NCBI GenBank assembly: GCA_012931725.1
Contig: CM022944.1
Location: 13,882,831-13,946,830 of the forward strand
DNA from: Litsea cubeba
Lineage: Eukaryota > Streptophyta > Magnoliopsida > Laurales > Lauraceae
Direction: 5' to 3'
DNA: 64,000 bases
Under the pieces are notes generated by a model, which saw only the letters and a program-made list of their open reading frames with translations, was not told the origin of the DNA and searched no databases. This document shows positions 1-10,388 of the stretch, one piece after another (within the stretch, counting starts at the first letter, position 1; every line of letters begins with the position of its first letter). The translations under genes and the position numbers were made by a program.

Positions 1-80
1 AACTGCCTTTTTAACTTCATCAGCATCAGGGATAGCAATCAGCATTTGATTCTGATCGTTAGATACTGGCAGCCCCAAGA
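1..80 (-). pseudogene. LINE reverse-transcriptase ORF, edge fragment
   Basis: Read on the minus strand, the first bases of the window translate to a short open stretch containing DQNQMLIAIPDADEVKKAV. This is the pattern that precedes the RT fingers in plant L1-type LINE ORF2; the LINE at 43899-51719 has the related DQNSYLSAIPSPTEIRAAVF. The fragment runs off the left edge, so only the pre-RT part is seen. It is downstream of the 3' end of the LINE fragment at 1202-2203 in the same orientation, so it should be a separate copy. The upstream limit of this copy is not visible. Confidence 0.5.
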
Positions 81-1201
81 CTGAAGATCATGTTTCAAGG
101 GATTGCTCTAGGGAACACATAATAAATCTAGCCTAGAGACACTAATTAATGAAATATTCTACATGGGCAAGGTTTAAAAAAGTTCTAATTGAAAATCCCT
201 ACAAAACCATAAATATTTATTAGAAAAACCTCACAAAATCCAAAAACAAACCATGTATGAGCAACATTATTATCAGTGACTAAATGCTCATCCTTTATCA
301 AAAATAAAAGAAAAGGCCTAAAAATTTCGCTCATGATCCGTTTTGTTCTTACCATAAAAGGTAACTCTCAGGCTACATGTTGAATATCCCCATTAACTCT
401 TTGTTTAGAATTGTTTTTCCTCAGACTTTTTTAGTTGAAAGGTACAAAGCCATCCCCAGAGCCTTCCCTATGCAATTTGCTAAAGTATGAGAAAAGGAAA
501 AGTTTTGGCCTTGGCCAAGGGTAGGCGTATCGGCCTATGCATTCAAACAACGCTAATTATTTTTATCGTTGGGTGGTAGTACTTTAGTTTAACCCAAATA
601 AAATGTCTAGTAGAAGATCCACATAACCAATTGTCTTCACTATCAATCTCCAATAACCTTAGTTGTAGGGCTCTGGGAGATGTCGCAAAACAAATATCAT
701 ACTACTATAGACATATTATCAGTGTGTTGTGCGTGTGATATTATTAAAGATGGGGCATTCGTCGATTTAAGATTGTGAAACTGAAGGAAGTTTATAAGCT
801 TTGCCTAATGCCAACAGTAAATATGATAGCAATATTGGTACTGATAGTCAATTGGAATTATCTACCAAATCCTTTTCATAGCTAGATCCTCAAATCCTCA
901 TGATAAACCTTGTACCATATATGATACGGCTAGGGAGCCCTACAAACTTTGCCAAGTGTCCTAAATCTAACCAGCAATGAGATTCCTATGAAGATGTGGA
1001 AGATTTAAATAAAATAGTCCACCCCGCTTGAGTTGGTAACCATAAAGATTGTTGAATACAAGATACACGGAATAAGGCACAGGGCAAAAGCTGTGTCACC
1101 AAAAGGAGTATTATTTGATTGTTATATATAAAAGATTAGCCTCTTGCAATATCAGTAGGGATCTAATAAAAAGAAATACTAATAAATCTTGATGGTGATT
1201 G
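81..1201. other. AT-rich interval without a recognised gene
   Basis: No coding region, LTR end, tandem repeat or RNA gene is recognisable here. It could be flanking intron or intergenic DNA of the MADS-box locus, or the 5' part of the LINE that runs off the left edge. Nothing in the sequence decides between these. Confidence 0.4.
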
Positions 1202-2203
1202 TTTTTTTGCTTAAAGGTAAATTTGGAATTAAGCAAGAAGAAGAGCTACAAGAGAGAAAGCTCCCAAAAGAAAAACAAAAAAAGGAGGCTGGGATAAGCC
1301 TTCAATGGGAAAGGCTCCAGGCAACCAATACACAAAAAATAGGAGCTGAAACAAAAAGCTCTGCACAGAAAGAATAGAACAAAAACCTGTATTAATATCA
1401 AAATTGCACAGACCAAAAAAACATGAACCTGTCCAGAGACACCACCACCTGCATAGAATTCAAATTAGCTAAGTGACAGCCATGCATCTCAGATGCTCCT
1501 TAATGATGGATTTGGCACTCTCCAAGGAAGGCTTCCTCGAATTGAACATGGCTGCATTCTTGATGGACCAAAGAACATATATAACTTGCAAGAAAATGGC
1601 TGCTGCACTCTTCCTACCTTTGACATCTTTGCCTCTGGACAGAAGGTCCCAGATTACTGCAGCGGGGAGATGCAGGGAGGACAAGATGGAGGGCGAGGAA
1701 CCAAATGGGAGAATAAGCCATTTCCAAAGATGGGAAGCTAGATCACAAGAAAAAAAAAGGTGTACATCTGACTCCTCTTCCTCGTAGCAGATAGGGCATC
1801 TGGAAGCCAAAGACCATCCCTTCTATTTAGCCCAAAGATTTGTAGGAGCTTTCCTATGCAGAAGCCACCAATTGAAGCAAGCCAGTCTTGGGTTGACAAA
1901 ATTGTTCCATATCAGCTCTGACCAGGGAATAACATTGGCCCTAGTCCGCAACAAATTACAGGCCTCTTTGATGGATAGATTCCCAGAAGGACAGTCTAGC
2001 CATAGCAAATGGTCCTCCTCCATTCTATTGCTACTGGAGATTGGGAGGGTAGAGATCTCCAGGAAATCCTTCAACTGGGAAGGAAGGAGATCAGGGATGA
2101 ACCAAGAATTCTCCCCCAAAATATCTGCCACCAGGTCTTGCATAGAGAACTGAAATCCTGGAAACCTGGTAGCAACTGGAATCTAATCAATCCAACTGGA
2201 AAA
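1202..2203 (-). mobile_element. 5'-truncated L1-type LINE, 3' end only
   Basis: The fragment carries the last part of LINE ORF2 followed by a 3' UTR that ends, on the minus strand, in a T-rich stretch, then TTTAAGC and a short A-run near 1202-1208. The LINE at 43899-51719 has the same kind of tail (TTTTAGC then poly-A). Its 5' break near 2203 abuts the antisense ORF of the Tat-like element. A clean target-site duplication was not found: the two flanks share only a loose caccA-GATTTA-like match. It may therefore be an old insertion or a rearrangement junction. Confidence 0.75.
1469..2203 (-). pseudogene. LINE ORF2 C-terminus (zf-RVT domain)
   Basis: Two open segments (about 2203-1823 and 1810-1469) encode the C-terminal domain of plant LINE ORF2, the region Pfam calls zf-RVT. 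Visible landmarks are LACFNWWLLHRKAPT, then CPICYEEEESDVHLFFSC (a CxxC...H...C zinc-ribbon pattern), then ...GRKSAAAIFLQVIYVLWSIKN. The second LINE in this window has an equivalent stretch at about 50484-51080 (DDLHLFFHC, GRKGAAAMFFQAISVLW), so the two are the same family. The endonuclease and RT are absent, stops break the frame, and it cannot be functional. Confidence 0.8.
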
Positions 2204-2207
2204 AGAT

Positions 2208-3188
2208 TTGGTTAAATCTGGTGAAGCTGCCGACCTATCTTCTTCATGGTTGGGGGATGTTCCCCTCTCATCGTCTCCACAGCCAGGTCTATTGTCTGGT
2301 TGGAAGATTTCTCGTGGCGTTTCTCGGGAGAAAGGACCATCTTTAAGTGAAGGAATTTCGGGATCTCCAACCTTGGCTATGATTATGGGCAAGTCTGCTC
2401 TTCTTCCTTCTGATATGGGTTTGCAGCGCACCTTATCGGCTGATGAACTGGTGGCTACAGGAGTTCAACAATGTTTTCTGGTAGGTTGGCTTAAAATGAA
2501 CTGGTGGCTACAGGATAAGCACTGTTTTAAGGTTATTCTACCTCTTTCTTCTTGAAATCTCTAATTCCCTTTATTTTATTTTCAGGGTGTGCAAAAATGG
2601 TTTGCTGTTTCTGAGCATTTGGGGAAGTTGCAGAGACATTTGAAGGGCCTGGAAAAAGAATTGGTAGAAGCTAAGACTGCTCGGCGCCAAGCTGAATCTA
2701 ATGCCGACACCCTTCTTAAGACTGCTAAAGCTGCTGAATCCCAGGCTGTTATTGCGAAGAGTCGCCTTACTGCAATCGAAATAGAGCTTGAAGTCATGCG
2801 TGCCAAGCAAGCCGAGTTTGAGGAAACAATAGAGAAGATTAAAGTCGAGACTAGAGAAGCCACGGAGAAGCTTAAGGATAGTCAGTTTGAAGAAACTGAA
2901 GCGATATATTTACAGCATGTTGAACAGATCAAAGTTATTGTGTTCAAGCGAGGTTATGATGTGGCTCTTGAAGATACCATAGTTCCAGAAGATTCTCCTT
3001 TATGGAATAATTATATATCCGAGCAAGCTCCTCCTCCATCTTCACCAGCTAAGCCTCAATCTCAAATTCACGCTGATGACGTTATTCTGCCCACTGGAGG
3101 GGATGAGAGCGAGGTTTCTATTGCTGTCCAGCCATCCTCAGCTTCTATTGTCGAGATGCCTCCTTCAACTTCTGATGCACCTAAATAG
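2208..3188 (+). pseudogene. Antisense ORF of Tat element 1, coiled-coil half
   Basis: This lies on the strand opposite the element's gag-pol. Exon 2208-2480 (Ser/Pro-rich linker, then LLPSDM...ELVAT) ends at a GT donor at 2481. A 105-bp intron (2481-2585) ends in TTTTATTTTCAG, and the next exon continues in phase 0 to the stop at 3188. The second exon is a long charged coiled coil of about 110 residues, then GYDVALEDTIVPEDSP, then a Pro/Ser-rich tail. The antisense ORF of Tat element 2 has the same layout and GWKAALEKAGVPSDHP at the same place. The N-terminal PF04195-like domain is missing at the LINE junction. Function is unknown. Confidence 0.7.
2481..2585 (+). other. Intron of antisense ORF, element 1
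   Basis: The donor is CTG|GTAGGT and the acceptor is TTTTCAG|GGT. It is phase 0, with both flanking exons open in the same frame. The equivalent intron in Tat element 2 (18543-18623, minus strand) is also phase 0 and lies just before the coiled coil. Confidence 0.65.
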
Positions 3189-3832
3189 TTTATTTTAGAA
3201 ATCATTTTGTCTAGATTTTTGTATGGCAGTTCTGTCGACCTATTTGTTCTGGCTATGAGCATAAAACTTTTACTTTTGAAAGATCTGCTATGTCCAACCT
3301 GTGGGCTGGTATTATCAATGCAAATGAAATATTTTCTTTTTCTGCGACATTGTATTGCATTTTTTGTGTTGCCACTGTCGGTTCTTTCCGAACTCACTTT
3401 TTAGCCTAACGCTCACATCGCCATGCCTAGCGATTAGAAAAAAGGAGATCAGTGCGACACACCTAGTTTGGGCTCTTCCCAGTTAGGTTTTTTGATCCTT
3501 CGGAACGAACTAGTGGGTACTAAGTTGTCCCTCATTTTTCAGGCCTTGGCCCTTTTTACCTTTGCAAGGTTGGTCCCAATAGGGTTTGTCCCATAATGGG
3601 TCCTCAGATGAATTATTTCGTCTGGCCTTACCCTTGGTACAGGAGTTTTGGCGAAGAGATGATAATATTCCATATCATTGCTGCCGAAGTCGAGATTCAT
3701 AAGTCCGAGGTGCATATAACCGAGTTGCTTAAGCCAAAGGTGAAACACAAAATATGTAATATTCAACTTCTTTGGCATATAAATATTGAAAATTTGAACT
3801 ATGTACAAGATAATTTTATTCATATACAATGC
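3189..3832. other. Spacer between antisense ORF and integrase
   Basis: The 3' ends of the two convergent genes of Tat element 1 face each other here. No further gene is recognisable; short open frames look incidental. It would carry the terminators or poly-A signals of both transcripts, but none stands out. Confidence 0.4.
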
Positions 3833-4955
3833 TTAGAAATAGAATTTTTCCAGATTTGCAATGTTCCATGGCCTTGCCAGAGCTTTTCCTTCTAGTTTTT
3901 CCAAATGATTAGCTCCTGTTCCTCCGACCGAAGTGACTCTGTATGGACCTTCCCAGTTTGGTCCAAGTTTTCCATGGCTGGGATCTTTTGTATTTGGAAG
4001 TACCTTTCTCAGAACTAGGTCGCCAACCTTGAATGTTCGTGTTCGAACCTTCTTCTTATAACTTTGGGCTAGCCTCTGCTGGTAGGCTGCTAATTTGATC
4101 AAGGCTCGATCTCTCAGCTCTTCAATCATATCCAGCTGCTTGGCAACCCTCCCTTTGTTGTGTTCATGATCATAGGCCTCTGTCCTCATGGTCGGCAATC
4201 CGATTTCTAAGGGAATGACAGCTTCCATTCCATATACAAGGGAAAAAGGAGTTTCTTCCGTTGATCTTCTTGGAGTTGTTCTATAGGCCCATAGGACACT
4301 GGGGAGTTCATTCACCCGTCCTCCTTTTGATCCCATCCAATAAAGTTTTATTGGAACTTTATGCTTGGCCATTACTTTGTGGATAAACTGGGGTTGAGAA
4401 ATGATGTCTAATACCATACATTTCACACAGGCTTCTGAATATGTTCCCTTCAAACTGTTTCCCATTATCTGTCACCAATGCTTTTGGTATGCCAAATCTA
4501 GTGATGATATTTCTCCATACGAATTGCTTGGCGTCGCTTTCTCGAATATGAACAAGGGGTTCGGCTTCTATCCATTTAGTAAAATAATCAGTAGCAACAA
4601 TTAGAAATTGATGATTACCTACTGATCTTGGCATAGGTCCAACTATATCAATTCCCCATTTATCGAATGGCCATGGGCTTATAATCGAGTTCAGCAGTTC
4701 GGCTGGCTGATGAATATCTTTTCTGAAGTGTTGACATTTCTCACATTTTTGTACAAATTTGAGAGCGTCCTTTTGCATATAGGGCCACCAGTATCCTTGT
4801 GACACTGCTCTATGTGCCAAGCTTCTTCCGCCGATGTGTCCACCGCAGGATCCTTCATGAATCTCCCATAACAAGTCTTCTACCTTGGTCGGACTTACAC
4901 ATTGTAAGTATGGTCCAGAGTAAGATCGTCTATACAATTGACCTTCTGGCGACAA
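3833..4955 (-). pseudogene. Integrase of Tat element 1
   Basis: Two overlapping open segments in different frames make up the integrase. 4955-4359 holds the HHCC zinc domain (HEGSCGGHIGG then CEKCQHF) and the start of the DDE core: the first Asp in ATDYFTKW, the second in VTDNGKQF, then YPQSNGQA. 4465-3833 holds the rest: ELPSVLWAYRTTPRRSTEETP, YGMEAVIPLEI and a C-terminal GPYRV motif followed by LEKFYF and a stop. A frameshift falls between about 4359 and 4465, next to the catalytic Glu region, so the enzyme is broken. The family inserts cDNA into chromosomes. Confidence 0.85.
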
Positions 4956-5687
4956 CCGAAACCTAGCAGCTTTTCTTCCGATTTTGTAGCTTTCCTTATC
5001 ATCTTCTGGGAGTAATCCGCTCTTTAGATATTCGGCTATTGATGTTATCTAATTTTGGCTTTCCGATTCCTGTTCAACACACATGATCTGTTGGATACCT
5101 ATGCTTGGTGTTGATTGGAGATCAACGAGGATTTCCCTCCTTAGCACGGATTTTATAGCGGTTGCTAGGCTAGCTAAGCTGTCAGCATGTGAATTCTCTT
5201 CTCGACAAATCTACTTGATTTTGACTTCGTCGATCTACTGGATAAGGCATTGTGCTTCTCCGACGTATGCAACCATCTGATAATCACGAGCTGCGTATTC
5301 TCCATTCAGTTGATTGGCAACTAGTTGGGAATCGCAGTGAATTATGAGCTTTATAATTCAAAGATCTTTTGCAGCTCGGAGTCCTGACAAGAGGGCTTCA
5401 TATTCTGCCTCATTATTTGATGCAGCAAAGCCAAGGGTCACAGCCCTTTCAATAGCTGCTAGTTCTGGCGTGATAAATACCATACCAGCTCCTGAACCCC
5501 TAGAAGTAGATGCACCATTAACATACAACAGGCAACTCTCATTAACTTTCAAGCTGGCTTCTTTTTGCTTCAATTCGTCTCTATGAGTGAATTTGGCAAT
5601 GAATTCTGCTACTATATGTCCTTTTATGGCATTTCTTGGAGCTATCTTTATATCATGCTCGCCAAGCTCTATTGCCCATTTGACCAT
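4956..5687 (-). pseudogene. Second (archaeal-like) RNase H of Tat element 1
   Basis: The region after the normal RNase H encodes a second RNase H, diagnostic of Tat elements. It has the ASNNEAEYEALL helix with the catalytic Glu and, after a TGA at about 5355-5357, HCDSQLV with a catalytic Asp. The first motif reads YVNGAST where element 2 has FVDGSST, so the first catalytic Asp is Asn here. Further in-frame stops occur near 5236, 5216 and 5050. The tail leads into integrase. Nonsense codons plus the active-site change make it inactive. Confidence 0.75.
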
Positions 5688-7097
5688 ACGTCCTGACAGG
5701 TCGGCTTTCTGTAAGATGGCTCTTAATGGATGTTCAGTCAGGACCTTAATTGTATGAGCTTGGAATTAATGTCTGAGCTTCCGTGCTGCGCTCACTAATG
5801 CTAAGGCGAGCTTTTCCAGAGGTAAATATCTTGTTTCAGCATCTAACAAGGTTTTGCTGATAAAATATATAGGCAAGTGCTGCTTTCCTTGGTCTCTCAT
5901 CAAGGCTGCGCTGACTGCATGCTCAGATACTGCCAGATATAAAATCAGTTCTTCTCCTGGACTTGGAACAGAGAGCACAGGTAGGGAGCTCAGATACTGC
6001 TTGATCTGTGCTAGGGCCATGTCACATTGCTCGTCCCATATGTTATCTTCTTTTTTCTTGAGGGCAAGGAACATTGGTCGGGAGCTTTTTGATAAAAAGC
6101 GATTTAAGGCTGCGAGCATACCTGTCAACCTCTGTACCTCCTTTCTTGAGCTTGGTCGGTCAATGTTCTGAACGACTCGGATTTGGTCGGGGTTGGCCTC
6201 AATTCCTCTCTGAGTTACAATATAACCAAGGAATTTTCCCGAGCTAACAACAAATGAACATTTTGAAGCATTTAACCTGAGTTTGTATCTTCGAAGGATC
6301 TTGAAGACCGAGCTCAAATCTTGCTCGTGAGTAATTCTTTGTTTGCTTTTGACTACCATATCATCAATGTAAGCTTCTACCGTTTTTCCAATCAGATCTT
6401 GAAATATTTTAGCTATCAACCTCTGGTATGTGGCCCCCGCATTCTTGAGGCCAAATGGCATTCTTTTATAACAAAATGTGCCTTTTGGAGTTATGAATGC
6501 TGTCTTTTCTTGGTCGGCTTCTTCCATTACAATCTGATGATATCCTCGGTATGCATCTAAGAAACTCATCCGTTCATGTCCAGCCGTAGAATCGACAAGC
6601 TGGTCAATTTTTGGTAACGGGAAACTATCTTTCGGGCAGGCTTTATTCAGATTGGTGAAGTCTACACATACTCTCCATTTTTTATCCTTCTTTGGCACAA
6701 CGACCGTGTTAGACAACCATTCTGGATAATGGACTTCTCGGATTGCATCTGCATCCAATAACTTATGAACTTCTGCACAGACTGCTGTTCGGCGTTCTGG
6801 CGCGAGCTTTCTCTATTTCTGCATCACTGGTTTTGCTCTTGGATCTGCTCCTAGTTTATGGCTAATAACTGTCGGATCAACCCCAGGCATTTCGTAAGGA
6901 GTCCAAGCAAAAATATTTGAGTTTTGATTAAGAAATTGAATCAGATGCTTCCGTTCTTCTTCCGACAGCGACGCGCCAATCATCCAATATCTGTCTGCAT
7001 TCATCCCATGTATCGCAATCTTTTTTAGCTCTTCAACTGCCGAGGTATTTAGGTCGAAAAATAATTTATCTGCTTTGTTCCGACCTAAAGCTGATTG
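5688..7097 (-). pseudogene. Reverse transcriptase and RNase H of Tat element 1
   Basis: 7004-6813 is the pre-RT linker (FAWTPYEMPGVDP, HKLGADP). 6758-5766 is a 330-residue RT-RNase H segment with WRVCVDFTNLNKACPKD, LDAYRGYHQI, GTFCYKRMPFGLKNAGATYQ and the catalytic YIDDMVVKS. After thumb and connection it reaches LILYLAVSEHAVSAAL and DAETRYLPLEKLALAL of the RNase H. In-frame stops lie near 6812 and 5765. All catalytic RT motifs I can see are intact inside the long segment, so decay is mostly by nonsense codons. The protein would copy element RNA into cDNA and degrade the template. Confidence 0.88.
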
Positions 7098-8168
7098 CTA
7101 TTTGAGATCGGTACTCTTGCTTGGACCAGTACCTACATAATCCATATTTCTCGCTTTGCCATTTATTGCTGTGATCAGATAACTCCTAGAGATAGCTTGG
7201 TCCCCTTTGATCTCCATGATTCCCTTCTGTGTTGGGAAACGTAGCCTTTGATGGAAGGTCGATGCTACTGCTCGCATACGATGAATCCATGTTCGTCCCA
7301 TGATGGCTTTATATGGAGATGGCACATCCACCACTAGGAATTCTACATCTAGGCGAATAGGACCTGCTTCCACCTGAATCGTTATAACCCCAGGAGGGTG
7401 TACTGCTTGGCTACTAAATCCGAACAAAGGAATTGAAGTTGGTTTAAGGTCTGAATGCTTTAGACCGAGCTTTTGAAATAGTTCGGCGTACATTATCTCT
7501 GAGGAGCTTCCAGGATCGATGAGCATTCTTCGGACATCAAACTCTTGTATGCGAAGAGTGAGTACGAGGGCATCATTATGGGGCTGAACCACATCTCGCA
7601 GGTCTTCATCAGAGAAAGAAATCTCCGTCTTGCTATGGCCAGATTTGCTGACCAATCTTGGTCCAATATCTACTTGGTATACTTCCTTCAAATGTGCAAC
7701 CATCTTTCTTTGTACTCGGACAGATTGGGTTGTGACTTCTGTTGGATTTATTGCCCCAAGTACCACATCTATTACTCCCACAGGTCGTTCACCATCTGCA
7801 GTTTTCTTGAAATCTTTCCGATCTGAGCCCTCTCTACTTTTCTTTGAGTTCATCTCTTCTACATATTCTTTTAGATGACCATCTCTAACGAGGTCTTCTA
7901 GTTGTTGTTTGAGCATCCGAATATTTTCTGTCAAATGACCATTTTCCCGATGATAGGAACACCATAAGTTAGGATTTTGGCATCCGGGGTCGCTGATCAT
8001 CTTCGGAGGTCTTTTGAAAAATGGCTTATCTTTTATTTGAGTGAGGATTCTATATATTGGATCTTTGAAGATCGTATATATTCCCTCGTAGGTTGCTTTT
8101 GTGGGTTCGGTACGCCCCATCCTCCTATCAGCTACTTCTTCGAACTCTCTTCGTCTCTTCCTTCTGGA
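7098..8168 (-). pseudogene. Gag C-terminus and protease of Tat element 1
   Basis: A 340-codon segment in the same frame as gag. It starts with the linker IYTIFKDPIYRIL, then a Tat-type zinc motif CSYHRENGHLTENIRMLKQQ. The usual last Cys of this motif (DC in element 2: HNTEDCYSLK) is replaced by I in TENI. The aspartic protease follows with IDPGSSSEIMY, then SPYKAIMGRTWIH. A TAG at 7098-7100 separates it from RT. In the family this protease matures the Gag-Pol polyprotein in the virus-like particle. Confidence 0.8.
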
Positions 8169-9572
8169 TCATTCATCTGTTGCTTGTATCGTCCTTGATT
8201 CAGGTGCTCCCATATCTTCTTCGAACTTTACGAATTCTTCGATTCTTTCCATCAGATCTCTTTGTGTGATCGGGGATCTCTTAGTCAATGATTGACGGAG
8301 CTTGCTTTCTTTCGACAATCCCAATTTAAAGGTGGCCACTGCTACCTGCTCATTGCGTCCATCTACTTCATTATATATGAGCCAATAACGAGCAATGTGC
8401 TCCTTCAAACTTTCTGAGTTATCTTTCTTATGAGACAGCAGTGCTCCAACATCTTTTGGTTGCTTAGAATTCGTGACAAAATGGGTGACGAAAGATGCTG
8501 CGAGCTCCCGAAAACTATGTATTGATCTCAGCTTAAGACGTGAGAACCACTTTAATGCCAAATCTCCCAAGCTTGAGGGAAAGACTCTGCACATTAACGA
8601 TTCATTCCCAATCCAAAGTGCCATGGAATGTAGGAAATGCTGGACGTGGTCGGCAGGATCCGAGGTTCCATCATAGATTTTTAGCTTGGGAGTTGAGAAT
8701 CGCCAAGGTGGATCCATTCTCTCTATCTTCTTTGAAAAATGAGATATGAAGCTCTGCGTATCCAAATATCTTGTTTGGAACATGGTTTCTTGACGGGGTC
8801 TCTGATTCGCCAAAGCTTTCTCGATTAGCTTTTGTACATCTTTCTCGCCAAGTGCCTGTGAGGCTATCTTTTCCTTCTTTGGTGCAGTTTTTTCCATATC
8901 CCGTGTCCTATACTCAGACTTCTCCTTTCTTCGTGGCAAAGAACTTGAGGTCCTGCTCCCTTCATCTCTTGCTCCATGCTTTGGTCTGTTTTGATGAGAT
9001 TTTAGCTCGAAAAGATGACTCTTGGTTTTTCGCACATCGGTACTTCCTCGGCGCTCTGATTTTCTAATTTTATGAGCTGTTTCTGAATTTACTTGATGGT
9101 TTTCCGTGCTCTAAGGTCGTCTCTGGGCCTTTTTTACTGCCTCCCATTCCAATAGCAGACAGTTAATTTTCTCCTTCTGCTGCTTCATTCCCTGCGTCAG
9201 GTACCGAACAGCATCTTTACAAGATTGTTCCAGGCAGACAAGCGCATTCCGCGATGGTACTGTAGCTTGGTGTATGTGGCTCTGCTTCTGATGGCCACTT
9301 TTTTACAATTTATCCACAGATGGTGAATTAACAGCATGGTTTGGTTTCGCGCGATGTACTTCCGATTGGATCCGTCCCTTCTTGCCTAGAATAGGATCAG
9401 TCTGATCACTATCCGTAAATGGGACATATTCATCATCCTGCCCACCAGGTTGGCTGATTACAGGATCTTTTCCGTGGAGCTTTTGTTGGTCTTTAATCTG
9501 GGTTGCATCTATTTGAGATGGATAATGCCCAGATTGATGCTGTGATCCCAGAGCATGCTCTTGATCTGCCAT
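8169..9572 (-). pseudogene. Gag of Tat element 1
   Basis: The first ATG after the PBS is at 9572 (MADQEHALGS). The same frame continues through stops near 9303 and 9110 into a long open block at 9035-8169 with the retrotransposon gag fold: KIYDGTSDPADHVQHF, SSLGDLALKWFSRL, FRELAASFVTHF, EHIARYWLIYNEVD. A TGA at 8169-8171, where CGA (Arg) fits the context, separates it from the zinc-motif and protease block. Gag would form the particle shell. The N-terminal 90 residues are low complexity. Confidence 0.82.
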
Positions 9573-9617
9573 ATTTTTCAGCTAGAAGAAACGTCAGTGG
9601 ATGATTTTCTCCTTCGC

Positions 9618-9635
9618 TTCCAACAGACGGCGCCA
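9618..9635 (-). promoter_or_regulatory. Primer-binding site of Tat element 1
   Basis: On the minus strand TGGCGCCGTCTGTTGGAA starts 2 bp inside the 5' LTR. The first 13 bases equal the PBS of Tat element 2 (11086-11103). The tRNA ends in ...GGCGCCA; I do not assign the isoacceptor. Confidence 0.75.
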
Positions 9636-9637
9636 AT

Positions 9638-10144
9638 TGTAGATGCTGAAATTTTGGTTGGTCGACTGACGAGCTGAACAGCACTACTCGGTGAAGAATA
9701 GTCGAGTAGTTTCTTTGGTTCGAGATGAGAATTCCTATATCTACAATAAAAGAATCGTCAGAAGAACTCGATCGGATGTTCCGATCGGGTTCTATCCGAT
9801 GATAAAGTCAGTGAGATTTTCATTGTTGTAAAAATGATTGTCTCTTTTGTTTTTCCTCTGTTTCATACCTCCTTTCTGATCTTCATTTTGCTTTATATAT
9901 TATTGTACTGGTCTTTCCCCCTTCTTTCCTTACGTTCTTCCTCTTTATTCTCCATGATTTCTTTTCTTTATTTCTTCAAACCGAAACCCCCATTAGGCTC
10001 CTGTCGTGTGCTGCTTTAAATCCCTAATTTACTCTTGTAATTGCTACTCTTTAATAATCTGTAACTGTCATATGACCAGTTCCCAGGTCAGGTCGGCCTT
10101 GATTTCGGCTTGACCCGAGGATAATTCAATTTTCTCCCTCCACA
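9638..10144 (-). repeat. 5' LTR of Tat element 1
   Basis: On the minus strand it begins TGTGGAGGGAGAAAA and ends GCATCTACA next to the PBS, giving TG...CA ends and a length of about 507 bp. A TATATAAAGC-like box lies near 9890-9900. The other LTR is not in the window, so the outer boundary at 10144 rests on the TG and on family habit only. Confidence 0.6.
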
Positions 10145-10220
10145 GTGGGCATGGGTCATAGGCTTCTGCATTTAAGTATCTTGAATTATTTGAGAAGAAA
10201 GAGGGAGGTGGGGTACATAC

Positions 10221-10321
10221 CCGAATTGCGGACCGGTGCTAGAGAAAGGGATTGCAAGGAAGAATGGTGAGGATTGTTGTTGCAAAGTCCCATGGGCCAT
10301 ATTCGTGTCCCTTAGATGGAG
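10221..10321 (-). CDS. MADS-box gene, probable C-terminal exon
   Basis: On the minus strand an acceptor CCAAACAG precedes 101 bp that stay open in the phase required by the 42-bp exon, ending CAATTCGG before the donor GTATGT. The product reads LHLRDTNM, then a QQQ tract, then SSPFFLAIPFSSTGPQF: a short heptad-like end of the K domain passing into a hydrophobic, Gln/Ser-rich C-terminal region as in many MIKC proteins. The acceptor has a weak pyrimidine tract, and no exon of the common 42-bp size lies between it and the previous exon, so this call is less secure than the K-domain exons. The next exon should lie to the left, past Tat element 1. Confidence 0.55.
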
Positions 10322-10388
10322 CTGTTTGGAGTAATTATTCTCTTTTCATCATCATAATGATAAAAAGAATAATAATAATAATAATAAT

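Larger units (their letters stand above)
2205..10144 (-). mobile_element. Tat-lineage Ty3/gypsy retrotransposon 1, truncated
   Basis: Minus-strand order is 5' LTR (10144-9638), PBS, gag, protease, RT, RNase H, second RNase H, integrase, and then a plus-strand antisense ORF converging on integrase. Two RNase H domains and an antisense ORF distal to integrase are hallmarks of the plant Tat group. The 3' LTR and the first antisense-ORF exons are missing; sequence stops at about 2205 against a LINE fragment, so no TSD can be tested. Gag to mid-integrase stays in one reading frame broken mainly by nonsense codons. The element sits beyond the C-terminal exon of the MADS-box gene and is probably in its next intron. 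Confidence 0.85.
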
